DNA from: an uncultured Alphaproteobacteria bacterium
GTDB lineage: Bacteria > Pseudomonadota > Alphaproteobacteria > RF32 > CAG-239
NCBI GenBank assembly: GCA_944391395.1
Contig: CALXTI010000012.1
Coordinates: 1 to 37,650 of the forward strand
DNA length: 37,650 nt
Reading direction: 5' to 3'
Notes under the pieces: generated by a model
Told to the model about the DNA's origin: nothing
Seen by the model: the letters and a program-made list of their open reading frames with translations, nothing else
Databases searched by the model: none
Position numbers and translations under genes: made by a program
Part shown: piece after piece, positions 1-8,517 of the stretch
How the letters are laid out: each line of letters starts with the position of its first letter
Position numbering within the stretch: position 1 is the first letter of the stretch

Positions 1-21
1 AAAAAAGCAAAAGAATACCTA

Positions 22-80
22 TTTTCCCGATATTCTAAACCGTTTTTTTTTTTTGCAACTTTAAAGATTCTCCGCCCGAG
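22..80 (-). promoter_or_regulatory. Poly-A-spacer promoter element, copy A (left edge)
   Basis: Read on the minus strand this is a TTGCAA -35 box (53-58), a run of A (forward T-run 43-54, 12 bases) and a TAGAAT -10 box (32-37), with a 15-nt spacer. The sequence from about 1 to 60 closely matches that just upstream of the pilin-like gene at 18946. The gene it drives is therefore probably another pilin-like gene starting just left of the window. It lies downstream of, and cannot drive, the nucleotidyltransferase gene at 130-996. Confidence 0.6.
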
Positions 81-129
81 GTTTTCTTTGTCAGGGAGTG
101 TTTTTTTGTTATACTTTAATTTTATTTTG

Positions 130-996
130 TTATGCTTTAATTTTATAAAGAGGCGGAAGAGTATAAGAAACATTGATTTCCGCGTTATAATCCACAATAG
201 GAGAAGAATTCACAGCATTGTTTGGGGTTTGTGTTAAAGGAGTCGTCTTAGAGTTATCATTGGGCAGGCTTAAATAATCTCTCAAACTGTCATTAAAAAG
301 TTCTTTCAACTGCGCATGTATGCCGCGGTAATTTAAGAGTTTATAAAGGACATATTCCCTGATAGACACATTGTTGTTGTTGATAGAATCTTCATAAAAC
401 TTTTTGATTTCCTCAATACCTTCCATGGTTTTATTTCTACCGGTGTCGAGCATCTGCCGCATGTAGTCTTTAATCTGATAGAAACGTCTTGTATATTCTT
501 CCATAATGTCATCAATGTCTAAGTCTTTGACAATATCTTTACGAGGTTCTATCACCCATTTGTCATGCAATATGGAATACAAACCCATGATTTCAAAACT
601 GGATGAAGTGATTTTGACATCAAGAAAACGGTTTTCGGCATGAAATTTGCAACCGAGAAAAGAAGCGATAAACAACGTTTTAACAAACTTGTCGAATTTA
701 TATTTGTCATGGCTGACAAACGGGCATCCGACGTCATGAACTTCAAGACGCATGTCAATATCGGATTTGTCACGATAAAAATAACTGGCCGAAGAACCGT
801 TGATATAAATATCATGCAGTTCTACGCCATTGATTTTATCAAAAGTTCGATTGAAAATATAAAAAGCTTTTTTCAATAAAACGTTGCGCAAATCCGGATG
901 AATATGTCCGTGAACATCAAAAACGCGCACGTCCAATGTGTCATTTGGCGTTAATAGTCTGGAGGCGACATCACGCATGTTAACGGTTGTATTCAT
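130..996 (-). CDS. Nucleotidyltransferase-fold protein (288 aa), paralogue of the upstream gene
   Basis: This protein carries the pol-beta-type nucleotidyltransferase signature. G67-S68 are followed after ten residues by D79-I-D81, and a likely third metal ligand is D126 in 'RFLDVKI'. The rest is charged and probably helical, and the C-terminal ~45 residues are Asn/Pro/Thr-rich. The spacing of the motif matches the neighbouring 980-1777 product exactly, so the two look like diverged paralogues. The start at 996 lies 17 bases inside the upstream gene and has a good AGGAGC ribosome site, which suggests translational coupling. It is the last gene of a likely operon with a secreted Cys-rich protein. 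Family members transfer nucleotides to antibiotics, proteins or RNA; the substrate here cannot be told. The fold is likely, the function unknown. Confidence 0.75.
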   Translation of the reverse strand: MNTTVNMRDVASRLLTPNDTLDVRVFDVHGHIHPDLRNVLLKKAFYIFNRTFDKINGVELHDIYINGSSASYFYRDKSDIDMRLEVHDVGCPFVSHDKYKFDKFVKTLFIASFLGCKFHAENRFLDVKITSSSFEIMGLYSILHDKWVIEPRKDIVKDLDIDDIMEEYTRRFYQIKDYMRQMLDTGRNKTMEGIEEIKKFYEDSINNNNVSIREYVLYKLLNYRGIHAQLKELFNDSLRDYLSLPNDNSKTTPLTQTPNNAVNSSPIVDYNAEINVSYTLPPLYKIKA

Positions 997-1777
997 ATAA
1001 CGCAGCTCCTAAGTTATACGAAAGTTTAATGAAATTGGTTTTGGCCTGATAAAATCCGCTGCGCTTCATAAGACGGAAAATGTTATATTCCAAGCTGTAT
1101 TCGTATTCCGGCAAAGTTTCTTTAGCCATATATGCGGAAGAGGCAATATATTGCATATATTTTCCGGCTTTGGCGGCGCTTGCTAAATCCAGATATTGCT
1201 GAGCCTGATGATTTATAAAAGTCAGTTGCTTTTCATAATCTTCAAAACGTTTGACCGTGTGCAAATATTCTTCAAGCAGAGTTTCTGCCGAAAAGAGGAA
1301 ATTTTGTTTTATCGGTGCAACATTCCATTTTCGGTTTAATAGAGAATAATGGTTACGGCAACGTGTGCGAATATCTGTCGGCAGTAAGAAACCGAAATCG
1401 ACGGGGTGGCCGAACAAAGTCGGTTTCCAATAAATGGTTGCTAACAAAGCGTCGATTTTTTTGAGCAAAGATGCAATGATATCAGGGTCTTGAGGAAAGA
1501 TGTTTTCAACGATGATAAAAAGATCTATATCGGAATCCTTGTTATAACAATAACCGCACATGCTGCCGGCAAACAAAATGTCTTTGATTTCAGCCGTCGG
1601 GAAAAAAGATAAATTTTGCTTGTATACGGTATGGGCGATATCAAGCATTTTGGTCACGATATGGTTATGCGGATTGCCGTTTGCGTCAAAAAAATCAGGA
1701 GCTAAACGGTCATGATGATTAGCCACTAAATCTTGCGCAAGAGCGAGCAAATCCGCTTTATCCGAAACAATATCCAT
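980..1777 (-). CDS. Nucleotidyltransferase-fold protein (265 aa)
   Basis: The motif 'FAGSMCGYC..DSDIDLF' places G71-S72 and D83/D85 as the metal- and nucleotide-binding residues of a pol-beta nucleotidyltransferase, with D127 in 'HPVDFGF' as the probable third acidic residue. All three catalytic positions appear intact. The C-terminal ~100 residues are rich in Tyr, Leu, Ala and charged residues and look helical, possibly a substrate-binding cap. The ATG at 1777 sits one base after the stop of the Cys-rich gene (TGA-G-ATG), so expression is probably coupled to it, and the downstream paralogue overlaps its 3' end. No signal peptide is visible, so it should be cytoplasmic although its operon partner is exported. 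Substrate is unknown. Confidence 0.78.
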   Translation of the reverse strand: MDIVSDKADLLALAQDLVANHHDRLAPDFFDANGNPHNHIVTKMLDIAHTVYKQNLSFFPTAEIKDILFAGSMCGYCYNKDSDIDLFIIVENIFPQDPDIIASLLKKIDALLATIYWKPTLFGHPVDFGFLLPTDIRTRCRNHYSLLNRKWNVAPIKQNFLFSAETLLEEYLHTVKRFEDYEKQLTFINHQAQQYLDLASAAKAGKYMQYIASSAYMAKETLPEYEYSLEYNIFRLMKRSGFYQAKTNFIKLSYNLGAALYEYNR

Positions 1778-1778
1778 C

Positions 1779-2693
1779 TCAGAGGTTCAAATCTACGCAA
1801 TTTATAAAGCACAAACCTGCATCACAGATGCTGTCGCTGGAACCGCATGTGCGATCGCAGAAGTCTCGACAAATCGGCAAAACGGCATCCTCTATACATT
1901 CATCCGGCGTACAGCCAGGTTCGTCTTGGCAAGCCAAGCCACAATTTTTATGCCATCTCGCAATCTCTTTAGCATCCTCTTCAGGCAAATATAGACAAGT
2001 CGTTGATAAATATAAATCATTCGCCCAGCCGACATCAATTGCCGTGTGGTCGCAGGAACAACCGGTGTAACAGCTTAATTCTTGTCCTTTGAAATCGTAA
2101 ATTGTAACCATTTGACTACTACTGCTTTGATCACAACTTCTATTTTCATCAGAAGTGAAATATCCGGCGGCTTCGCAAGATTCATAAGCTTTAACGCAAA
2201 CCCCGTCCTCGTCTTCCGCATATCCGTCAATACATTCGCAGCTGGTAAGACAAGTTTTGACATTGCCGTTGGTCAGGAAAATCCAATTTTCATCGCTGCA
2301 ATTACGGTTCGTGTCATCGGAAAAATATCCGGCAGCTTCACAGGAGGCGTAGGCCTTTTGACAGGAAATTCCTTTGTCCTCAAAATATCCGCTTTTGCAA
2401 CCGGCAAGCGCGTATTTGGTTGTGCCGCCGTCGTTGCATGAAACACACACGCCATTCGGCGGGCATATTGTTAAACTGTAGTTGCTGCAATCAATAGGCT
2501 CGGACGTGGTCGTCAAACATTTTTTATATGAAGTGTCAAACGGGCAAAGAACATAATCGGAACAATCGCCCGACACTTCCTTGCTGTAGCCTAATTCGGC
2601 GCAGGTGGGCTGAACTTTGCAGTCAAGAGCGGCATAGGCCGGATTGGCAAACAAAATGGTTAAAATGCCGTATAAAGTGTTTTTGTTATTCAT
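1779..2693 (-). CDS. Secreted cysteine-rich repeat protein (304 aa)
   Basis: I chose the ATG at 2693 because AGGAGG lies six bases upstream; an ATG at 2699 abuts the ribosome site and is unlikely. A short signal peptide ends near 'NPAYA|ALDC', so the product is exported. The mature chain has many Cys residues in closely spaced pairs. It contains two tandem units beginning 'CEAAGYF' and a 'CPFDTSYKKC' motif shared with the larger Cys-rich protein at 26574-27845. The two are paralogues and presumably disulfide-stabilised envelope or surface proteins; no enzymatic domain is recognised. A leader ORF and poly-A promoter element lie upstream, and two nucleotidyltransferase genes follow directly. 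Confidence 0.8.
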   Translation of the reverse strand: MNNKNTLYGILTILFANPAYAALDCKVQPTCAELGYSKEVSGDCSDYVLCPFDTSYKKCLTTTSEPIDCSNYSLTICPPNGVCVSCNDGGTTKYALAGCKSGYFEDKGISCQKAYASCEAAGYFSDDTNRNCSDENWIFLTNGNVKTCLTSCECIDGYAEDEDGVCVKAYESCEAAGYFTSDENRSCDQSSSSQMVTIYDFKGQELSCYTGCSCDHTAIDVGWANDLYLSTTCLYLPEEDAKEIARWHKNCGLACQDEPGCTPDECIEDAVLPICRDFCDRTCGSSDSICDAGLCFINCVDLNL

Positions 2694-2705
2694 GAGCATC
2701 CTCCT

Positions 2706-2837
2706 TTATAAATAATAATTGCACGAGCAAGGGGTGAAAAAGGGTCCTGCCACCGCTGCGGCCGCGAAAAACAAACGGCAAGGGTGTTGAAATGCCGTTA
2801 AAAAAGTGGCAGGTGAAGAAACATCCTTAAAAAGCAT
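2706..2837 (-). CDS. Short leader ORF (43 aa) upstream of the Cys-rich gene
   Basis: An ATG at 2837 is preceded by AAAGGAG with six-base spacing and begins about 25 bases after the expected transcription start of promoter copy B. The ORF encodes a hydrophobic, Phe/Ala-rich 43-residue peptide ending in 'TPCSCNYYL'. Its stop codon overlaps the ribosome-site region of the Cys-rich gene. The same arrangement (promoter repeat, strong ribosome site, short ORF, Cys-rich gene) recurs at 27812-27997. It could be a regulatory upstream ORF or a small membrane peptide. Expression is unproven. Confidence 0.45.
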   Translation of the reverse strand: MLFKDVSSPATFLTAFQHPCRLFFAAAAVAGPFFTPCSCNYYL

Positions 2838-2869
2838 GAAAAAACTCCTTTAAAGTTGCTTATAGATTC

Positions 2870-2925
2870 ATTATAAACCGTTTTTTTTTTTTGCAACTTT
2901 AAAGATTATCCGCCCAAGTTTTTCT
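2870..2925 (-). promoter_or_regulatory. Poly-A-spacer promoter element, copy B
   Basis: Minus-strand TTGCAA (2891-2896) and a perfect TATAAT (2870-2875) are separated by 15 nt containing the rest of a 12-A tract (forward T-run 2881-2892). The upstream flank 'TCTTTAAAG' type sequence is shared with copies at 53, 19011 and 28053. It should drive the leader ORF, the Cys-rich gene and the two nucleotidyltransferase genes. The spacer is two bases shorter than the sigma-70 optimum. Confidence 0.65.
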
Positions 2926-3038
2926 TAATCCCAGGTTGTGGGTTTTTAAAAACACGTTTCTTTTGGCAAAAAAGGTATAACTTCTTAATATTGCTTGTGC
3001 TTAAAGCGAAAATAGGAAATTGATATGAGGAATATTTA

Positions 3039-3099
3039 TAAAAAAACACCCCTGCATTGAACTCTCCGGATTCCGGAGAATACTTCAATACAGGGGTGT
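3039..3099 (-). terminator. Rho-independent terminator of the 963-aa gene
   Basis: A long inverted repeat (outer arms ACACCCCTG / CAGGGGTGT, inner arms TCTCCGG / CCGGAGA) is followed on the minus strand by a run of T. It begins 14 bases beyond the stop codon of the gene at 3113-6004. Confidence 0.85.
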
Positions 3100-3112
3100 A
3101 AAATGAGGCTGA

Positions 3113-6004
3113 TTATTCTTTGCTTTTTTCGCCGTAGCGTCTTAACATCCTGGCGGCGCGTTTGTCGTTGAGGAGCCCTTCTTTCTCAGGCTCGTTTTCA
3201 CCCTCAAGCTGTGACATGGCTGTTACAACAACTTTACGGACTTTCGGTTGACGCTCTACCGGTTCAACAGGTGTCTGAATAGGTTCTTCCGGCAGTTTTC
3301 TTGGCTCAACATGCAGTTTGGTTGGTTCAATATGAAGTTTATCATCAATTTTTATATCTTCCTCGGGAATTTCAATCGGAATTTCCGGCAGTTCCGGAAT
3401 TTCGGGAACTTCTTCCCGCTTAGTTTCCCGCGTGGTAATCCAATGACCGCCGTCCTCGTCGCATCCTTTGGCTAAAGACATACCGACCAGCTGCGTATTT
3501 TCTTTGCCGGTGGCCAAAATGTCGTTCGTCTTGTCTAACATGGCGTTTATGGCAACGGCTTGTTCCGCGCTAATCTTATCACCGCAACCCAGCAATCCGA
3601 TTAAAGCTTCCATTTCTTGTTGATATTGGTAAAAGCGCTGATTGCTGTGAATGGTCGTGATGATGGAGGAAGTTTCTTTTGCACTCAATCCGTCCGGAAA
3701 CAGCTCTTTTAACCCTTCTTTTAATTCGTTTTTGTCGGTATAGGTGTTTTCTTGGGCAAAACGAACCAGTTGATCCATTTTGGCATCATCCAAACCCAAA
3801 TTCAGATTTTCAAAACGGCTTTCCAGATATTCCGGTCCGGAAGGCGTTTCTCTGAATTCAAAATCATTAATCGGGTAAGCTTTGCGCATGAACGCATACA
3901 ACCGATTGAAATTATACAAAATTTCTTCTTTTGTTTTATCCGGAAAATATTCCATGGAACCTTCCAGATTTATATAAGCGTGGTCAAGCGTAACTTCATC
4001 GCCGGTGGCGGATTTGAGCGTACCTTCGGTTGTTTCCATCAAAATTTTGAACTGCTTCTCGCTAATACCCATTTCCGCTTCGGAGGTATAAGTTTTCGGG
4101 AACAGTCCGGGCAACCCTTGTTCCGGTTCGGAAGCCGGAACTTCTTCAATGCCGGTAATTTTAACGACAACCGTGTCTTTTTCCGCCCCGTCTGAAACTT
4201 TTTCTTGAACGGCTGCCGTATCGGCAACGGAAACATCTTTTTTGGCGAACAAGCGACTCCAAAAACTTCCGCCGTTGTTCTTTTCCGTCGTTAAATTTTC
4301 CGTTGTGTCGGCTACCGCTGTCGGCGTTGTTTCGGCTACCGCTGTCGGCGTTGTTTCGGCCACCGGAGCGGCTGTTTGTTCGGTTGTAACGGCGTTGACA
4401 ACGTCATCGGCGCCGTCGTTGCCGTGAGTGGCAAAAGCCAAACCTTGAAAAGCGACGTTAAAGCCCAGACCGATTAAAGCTGAAGCCGCAGTTTGTTTAA
4501 ATTCGGCGCTTTTTTCTTTGTTATCCGGATCTTTTGCCGCAACGGCATAAGCGATGGACGCGTCTGTCAGCTGGGCGACGGTTGAAGTGCCGGCGCGACC
4601 CAAACTGATGGCGTGGCGCGTTTCGGCAATATTGCCAGCCAAAGACACATTCAGTCCTTCGCGAGCGCCGTCGACCAACGTGGCGGCGGCATCGGCGGCT
4701 TCCAATCCGTCTTTTAACCATGCAAAACCGACGGCTGCCAGGCCGGTATTTAAAACCCCGCCGATAATGTATGAACGCTTGTCTTTGCGGCTGTCCATTT
4801 TGTTTTTCCAGGCTTGTTTCAAAGCGTCCGTAAATTTCAAAGGTTCTTCGCCGGCTTCTTTCTTTTTACGGTTGATTTTGCGCATTTCCGCCACAATCGG
4901 GAAAACCCACGACCCTGCGGCATGATAAGCCGCGTAGGCGGCAACGGCCGGAACCAAAACCGGTGCGGCTGCTGCTCCGGCGGCACCTGCCGCGGCAGCG
5001 GCTGCGGCGGTCCAATAACCAAACGCCGCATTGGCGGCAACATTACCGATTAATTTGAATTTATTATCGCTGAAACCGCCTTTGAGGTTTTTCCAAATTT
5101 CATAACGGTTTTTGGAAATGGTATTGGCCAGTTTTTCAAATTTGTTCTTTTTAGCCTGAATGGAGGCGGCAAGTTTGGAAAATTTATTTCCGGCATTTTT
5201 TTCGGCCGCCTGCAAAGCTGCCTGTGTTTTATCAATAACTTGTTGGCCGACTTCTTGCGCTTTTTTCTTTAATGCGCCGATGTAACGCTCGATCTGCAAT
5301 GCCGTATCGGCGCAGGAACTTAAAATGCTGTCGACTTTTATACGGATTTTTTTGCCGCTTTGCAAAATGTTTCCGAAAACCTCGGTCGCTTTGCGACTTT
5401 GCCGAACGACATAATTACGATATTCCGGGCTTCCGATGACCTGCTCTTGTTTGTTTGGTTTTTCCATGGACGAGGCAATAGCGGTTTGCGCAAAATCGGC
5501 AAAGAAAATCGTTTTGATTTCTTCTTTCAAAAGTTTGTCGCGTTCGCGCTTGCTCAATTTGGCGAAATTTTTATCACCGGCCAAGACGGTCTCGGCTTTA
5601 AGTTTTGCGCCTTCAAACAACAAATTCAGATAAGCGTCTTTTGTTTTGGCGTCCAAAACGTTTTCGTCTTTGCCGTCGCAAATTTCCGTACGATCCAAAA
5701 TCCGGACAATATCTTTGTTGTTTTTTGCCGACTTGAATTTTTCGAACGACCAGTCCGAATCAATGCTTTCCAGCTCTTTATAATTATCCGTGTAGACGTC
5801 TGCCTTTTTTTCGGTCAGATTATTTTCTTTCTCGAAAGATTGCAATGCTTCCAAAGTTTCTTTCAAAACCGGATTGTTCGGATCCTGTTCACGCACAATC
5901 CGCATTGCCTCTTGCAACTGATTTAATGGACACAAATAAATATCGCCTTTTAAGATTTTCAAGGCTTCTTCAAAAGTCATTTTTTTGGTCGATTCTTTTG
6001 CCAT
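3113..6004 (-). CDS. Large alanine-rich protein of unknown function (963 aa)
   Basis: I recognise no catalytic domain. Residues ~1-230 are charged and helical without a signal peptide. Residues ~230-310 look like a coiled coil rich in Lys, Gln and Ala. At ~320-375 there is a very Ala/Gly-rich hydrophobic stretch, and a second hydrophobic Ala/Gly-rich segment lies at ~410-440, so membrane insertion is plausible. A Thr/Ala/Val linker with an 8-residue tandem repeat follows near ~550-570, then a charged helical region. The tail (~870-940) is rich in Pro, Glu and Ile with alternating 'PEIP' and 'EPTKLH' units, like an extended spacer. The start has a GGGGGAG ribosome site and a strong terminator follows, so it is monocistronic. 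It could be a structural or envelope-spanning protein, or an effector. Confidence 0.7.
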   Translation of the reverse strand: MAKESTKKMTFEEALKILKGDIYLCPLNQLQEAMRIVREQDPNNPVLKETLEALQSFEKENNLTEKKADVYTDNYKELESIDSDWSFEKFKSAKNNKDIVRILDRTEICDGKDENVLDAKTKDAYLNLLFEGAKLKAETVLAGDKNFAKLSKRERDKLLKEEIKTIFFADFAQTAIASSMEKPNKQEQVIGSPEYRNYVVRQSRKATEVFGNILQSGKKIRIKVDSILSSCADTALQIERYIGALKKKAQEVGQQVIDKTQAALQAAEKNAGNKFSKLAASIQAKKNKFEKLANTISKNRYEIWKNLKGGFSDNKFKLIGNVAANAAFGYWTAAAAAAAGAAGAAAAPVLVPAVAAYAAYHAAGSWVFPIVAEMRKINRKKKEAGEEPLKFTDALKQAWKNKMDSRKDKRSYIIGGVLNTGLAAVGFAWLKDGLEAADAAATLVDGAREGLNVSLAGNIAETRHAISLGRAGTSTVAQLTDASIAYAVAAKDPDNKEKSAEFKQTAASALIGLGFNVAFQGLAFATHGNDGADDVVNAVTTEQTAAPVAETTPTAVAETTPTAVADTTENLTTEKNNGGSFWSRLFAKKDVSVADTAAVQEKVSDGAEKDTVVVKITGIEEVPASEPEQGLPGLFPKTYTSEAEMGISEKQFKILMETTEGTLKSATGDEVTLDHAYINLEGSMEYFPDKTKEEILYNFNRLYAFMRKAYPINDFEFRETPSGPEYLESRFENLNLGLDDAKMDQLVRFAQENTYTDKNELKEGLKELFPDGLSAKETSSIITTIHSNQRFYQYQQEMEALIGLLGCGDKISAEQAVAINAMLDKTNDILATGKENTQLVGMSLAKGCDEDGGHWITTRETKREEVPEIPELPEIPIEIPEEDIKIDDKLHIEPTKLHVEPRKLPEEPIQTPVEPVERQPKVRKVVVTAMSQLEGENEPEKEGLLNDKRAARMLRRYGEKSKE
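4308..4364. repeat. 24-bp in-frame tandem repeat
   Basis: A 24-bp unit occurs at 4308-4331 and 4332-4355, and its first bases start again at 4356 in diverged form. It encodes repeated 'AETTPTAV' in the linker of the 963-residue protein. Being a multiple of three, copy-number change would keep the frame. Confidence 0.85.
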
Positions 6005-6162
6005 TATAGCATCTCCCCCAAGTCCTTAATTCTTTAATTGATTGCAGTATACATCAAAATTTTTCGAATTTCAACAGTTTTTTGTCAAAAAATACAAAAA
6101 CATTAAATAGATAAAACGTTTATGTTTATCCGCCCCGACATAAAAAGAAATATAAAATTTTC

Positions 6163-6191
6163 TTGCTTTATGCTGCATCATATACTATAAC
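6163..6191 (+). promoter_or_regulatory. Sigma-70-type promoter of queA
   Basis: TTGCTT at 6163-6168 and TATAAC at 6186-6191 have a 17-nt spacer and lie 35 bases upstream of the queA start. Confidence 0.55.
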
Positions 6192-6225
6192 CGCCTAAAA
6201 GTAAACAAAATTGTGAAAGTCAGCC

Positions 6226-7308
6226 ATGAAGGTAGATATTTTTGATTTTAATCTGGACAAAAGTTTAATAGCCAAAGAACCGGTTACCCCGCGCGATGCT
6301 TCAAGATTGTTGGATTTGTCGGTTGAAGACGAAATACACGACCGTCATTTTTACGATTTGCCGGACATCTTGCAAAAAGGCGATGTTTTGGTTTTTAACG
6401 ACACCAAGGTCATTCCGGCAAGGCTCTACGGCAAACGCGGCGATGCTTTGGTCGAAGTAACTCTCTATCATCCGCAAGACGGCAAGAGCTGGTGGTCTTT
6501 TATCAAAAATTCCAAACGCTTGAAACCGGGAGATACCGTGTCTTTTTATACCGACGAAATTTCCCCTGAGGCTTCGGATTTTTCCGCCCGTATCATGGAA
6601 AAAAATGGAGAGGACGGTGTATTGATAGAGTTTGACTGCAATCCGGACAAGCTTGGCGCCTATCTGGAAAAATACGGATCCATGCCTTTGCCGCCGTACA
6701 TCAAACGCGATAAACCGGGGCAGGGACTGTGGAACCGTTACAATGACAAAGAAAATTATCAGACGGTTTATGCCAAACATGAGGGAGCGGTCGCTGCGCC
6801 GACGGCCGGTTTGCATTTTACGCCGCGGGTTTTGGAAGCTCTGGATAAAAAAGGGGTTGAACGGGTGTTTTTAACGCTCCATGTCGGCGCCGGAACGTTT
6901 CTGCCGGTCAAATCGGAAGATACCAAAGATCATAAAATGCATGCCGAATACGGCCATATCACGCCTGAAGCCGCGGAACGCATCAACCGTGCCAAAAACG
7001 AAGGACGTCGGATTATCGCCGTCGGAACGACGTCGGTGCGTTTGCTGGAAAGCGCTGCCGATGAAAACGGCGTTTTACATCCCTTTATCGGCGAGACGGA
7101 TATTTTTATTACGCCTGGCTACAAATTCCGCATTATTGATATGATTATCACAAATTTTCATTTGCCGAAATCAACACTTTTTATGCTGATTTGTGCCATT
7201 GCCGGTACCGAGCGGATGAAAAAGGCTTATCAACATGCCATGGAGCAAAAATATCGTTTTTATTCATACGGCGACAGCTCAATCTTAAAATGCGTAAACA
7301 AAATTTAA
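6226..7308 (+). CDS. queA: S-adenosylmethionine:tRNA ribosyltransferase-isomerase
   Basis: QueA transfers the ribosyl group of AdoMet to 7-aminomethyl-7-deazaguanine at tRNA position 34, forming epoxyqueuosine in queuosine synthesis. The 360-residue length is normal for the family. Typical blocks are present in order: the N-terminal 'ASRLLDLS' and 'GDVLVFNDTKVIPARL' regions, 'YGSMPLPPYI', 'GAVAAPTAGLHFTPRVL', 'LHVGAGTFLPVK', and the C-terminal 'TNFHLPKSTL' and 'YRFYSYGDSS'. No Tgt or QueG homologue lies next to it. The assignment is secure. Confidence 0.97.
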   Translation: MKVDIFDFNLDKSLIAKEPVTPRDASRLLDLSVEDEIHDRHFYDLPDILQKGDVLVFNDTKVIPARLYGKRGDALVEVTLYHPQDGKSWWSFIKNSKRLKPGDTVSFYTDEISPEASDFSARIMEKNGEDGVLIEFDCNPDKLGAYLEKYGSMPLPPYIKRDKPGQGLWNRYNDKENYQTVYAKHEGAVAAPTAGLHFTPRVLEALDKKGVERVFLTLHVGAGTFLPVKSEDTKDHKMHAEYGHITPEAAERINRAKNEGRRIIAVGTTSVRLLESAADENGVLHPFIGETDIFITPGYKFRIIDMIITNFHLPKSTLFMLICAIAGTERMKKAYQHAMEQKYRFYSYGDSSILKCVNKI

Positions 7309-7371
7309 CCAATCCACCTTTATAATAACACACACGTTGTGTAAGTCGCAAATTATAAAGAAAGGGCTTTG

Positions 7372-8517
7372 ATGATACCGGGATTGGAAAAAATATTGTC
7401 AACGGTAAAAACTTCTTATCTGCCGGCATTCGTTTTGAGCTGTGCCGTCTTTTATTTTTGCGCCAAAGTGCGTTTTCAACCCGGTGAATATCTCCCTTTT
7501 CATGCTTTATTTTATGTTTTAACCCTGACAAACATGTTGTTTGTTTTGCTGACAAAAGAAATCAAACCGTTGTTTGAGCTTTTGTGGTTGTTTGTTTTGT
7601 ATTTGGCCGCGAATAACCTGCAGTTTCGTTATGGTACGGAGGCGTTGCAATTACCTGCTTTTCAGCTCCTGTTGTTTTTGCTGCCGCTGAACTGGCTGTA
7701 CTTTTCTTTTCAAGATGAAGATTCCTTATTTTCCGGCAAAAATTTTAATCGTTTATGCTTTGTGCTTTTGGAATTTGTTATGATTGAAAATTGCGGGCGT
7801 TTGGGGCTTGCAAACAATCTTCCCGCCTTGCGGCAATTAATATTTTGGGAATGGGGCGCCACCGGTTTGTTTTTAATGTTTTTGGCCGGTCGCGACGGCA
7901 ACATAAAAAACACCGGCATATTTTTTGCTTTTATCGGTTTGTGCCTGGCTTTGGCGAATATGGACTCATCGGCGGCGTTGTGCTTGTTCTGTTGCGCTGC
8001 GGCCGCAATTTTGTTTATCGCCTCGGTGCAAAATTACATATATACGTTTATCCGCGATGATTTAACCGGAGTTTACAGCCGGCGGATGTACGCCGTTCAT
8101 TCTCACAAATCTTTTCCGCTCAAGTTCAGCATTGGGGTTGTTTGTTTGGATGATTACGCCAAATTGGTGCGTGTCTTCGGTCAGAAGAAAGTCAATAAAT
8201 TGTTGATTATGATAATAAACAAAATCCGTGAACTGGATACCGGAGCGCTCATCTATCGTTATAATAGCGACGAATTTATCTTGGTTTTTAAAAACGAAGA
8301 CAAAAAACAAAGTTACGAATATCTGGAGAATATCCGCCGCGCCGTTGCCGGCGCCGAATTTGTTTTAGACCGCAGACAAATCGTCAAGGTAACCATTTCC
8401 GCCGGCGTATCCGAGAAAAAGCGCAGCGACGCCGATGCTGATGTCGTGTTGGAGCGCACGCGCGAAGTTTTGCAAAAAGCTTATAAATTTACCCAGAACA
8501 TTACGTCCAAAGCTTAG
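7372..8517 (+). CDS. Membrane protein with degenerate GGDEF domain
   Basis: The ATG at 7372 has AAAGGG five bases upstream; a TTG at 7369 is unlikely. The first ~225 residues are a chain of hydrophobic segments, probably six to eight membrane helices. A GGDEF-like domain follows: 'DDLTGVYSRRMY' fits the family 'DxLTGxxNR' motif, and the signature loop reads N-S-D-E-F at residues ~298-302 inside 'YRYNSDEFILVF'. Active diguanylate cyclases need the two glycines, so this domain is probably inactive as a cyclase or acts as a nucleotide sensor. The 3' end overlaps the end of lgt by four bases on the opposite strand. Confidence 0.8.
   Translation: MIPGLEKILSTVKTSYLPAFVLSCAVFYFCAKVRFQPGEYLPFHALFYVLTLTNMLFVLLTKEIKPLFELLWLFVLYLAANNLQFRYGTEALQLPAFQLLLFLLPLNWLYFSFQDEDSLFSGKNFNRLCFVLLEFVMIENCGRLGLANNLPALRQLIFWEWGATGLFLMFLAGRDGNIKNTGIFFAFIGLCLALANMDSSAALCLFCCAAAAILFIASVQNYIYTFIRDDLTGVYSRRMYAVHSHKSFPLKFSIGVVCLDDYAKLVRVFGQKKVNKLLIMIINKIRELDTGALIYRYNSDEFILVFKNEDKKQSYEYLENIRRAVAGAEFVLDRRQIVKVTISAGVSEKKRSDADADVVLERTREVLQKAYKFTQNITSKA

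Noticed and set aside
43..54. T-run in the repeats as a Rho-independent terminator for plus-strand transcripts
   Set aside because: No stable GC hairpin precedes the T-run in any copy, and the minus-strand promoter reading is consistent with the position of the genes.
5360..5926. 188-residue plus-strand frame opposite the 963-aa gene
   Set aside because: No ribosome site, Phe-rich composition typical of an antisense shadow of a Lys/Glu-rich gene, and fully contained in the opposite coding strand.
7369..7371. TTG start for the GGDEF-like gene, and similar TTG starts at 18241, 26251 and 31058
   Set aside because: Each has a nearby in-frame ATG that is better placed relative to a ribosome site or to the preceding gene.
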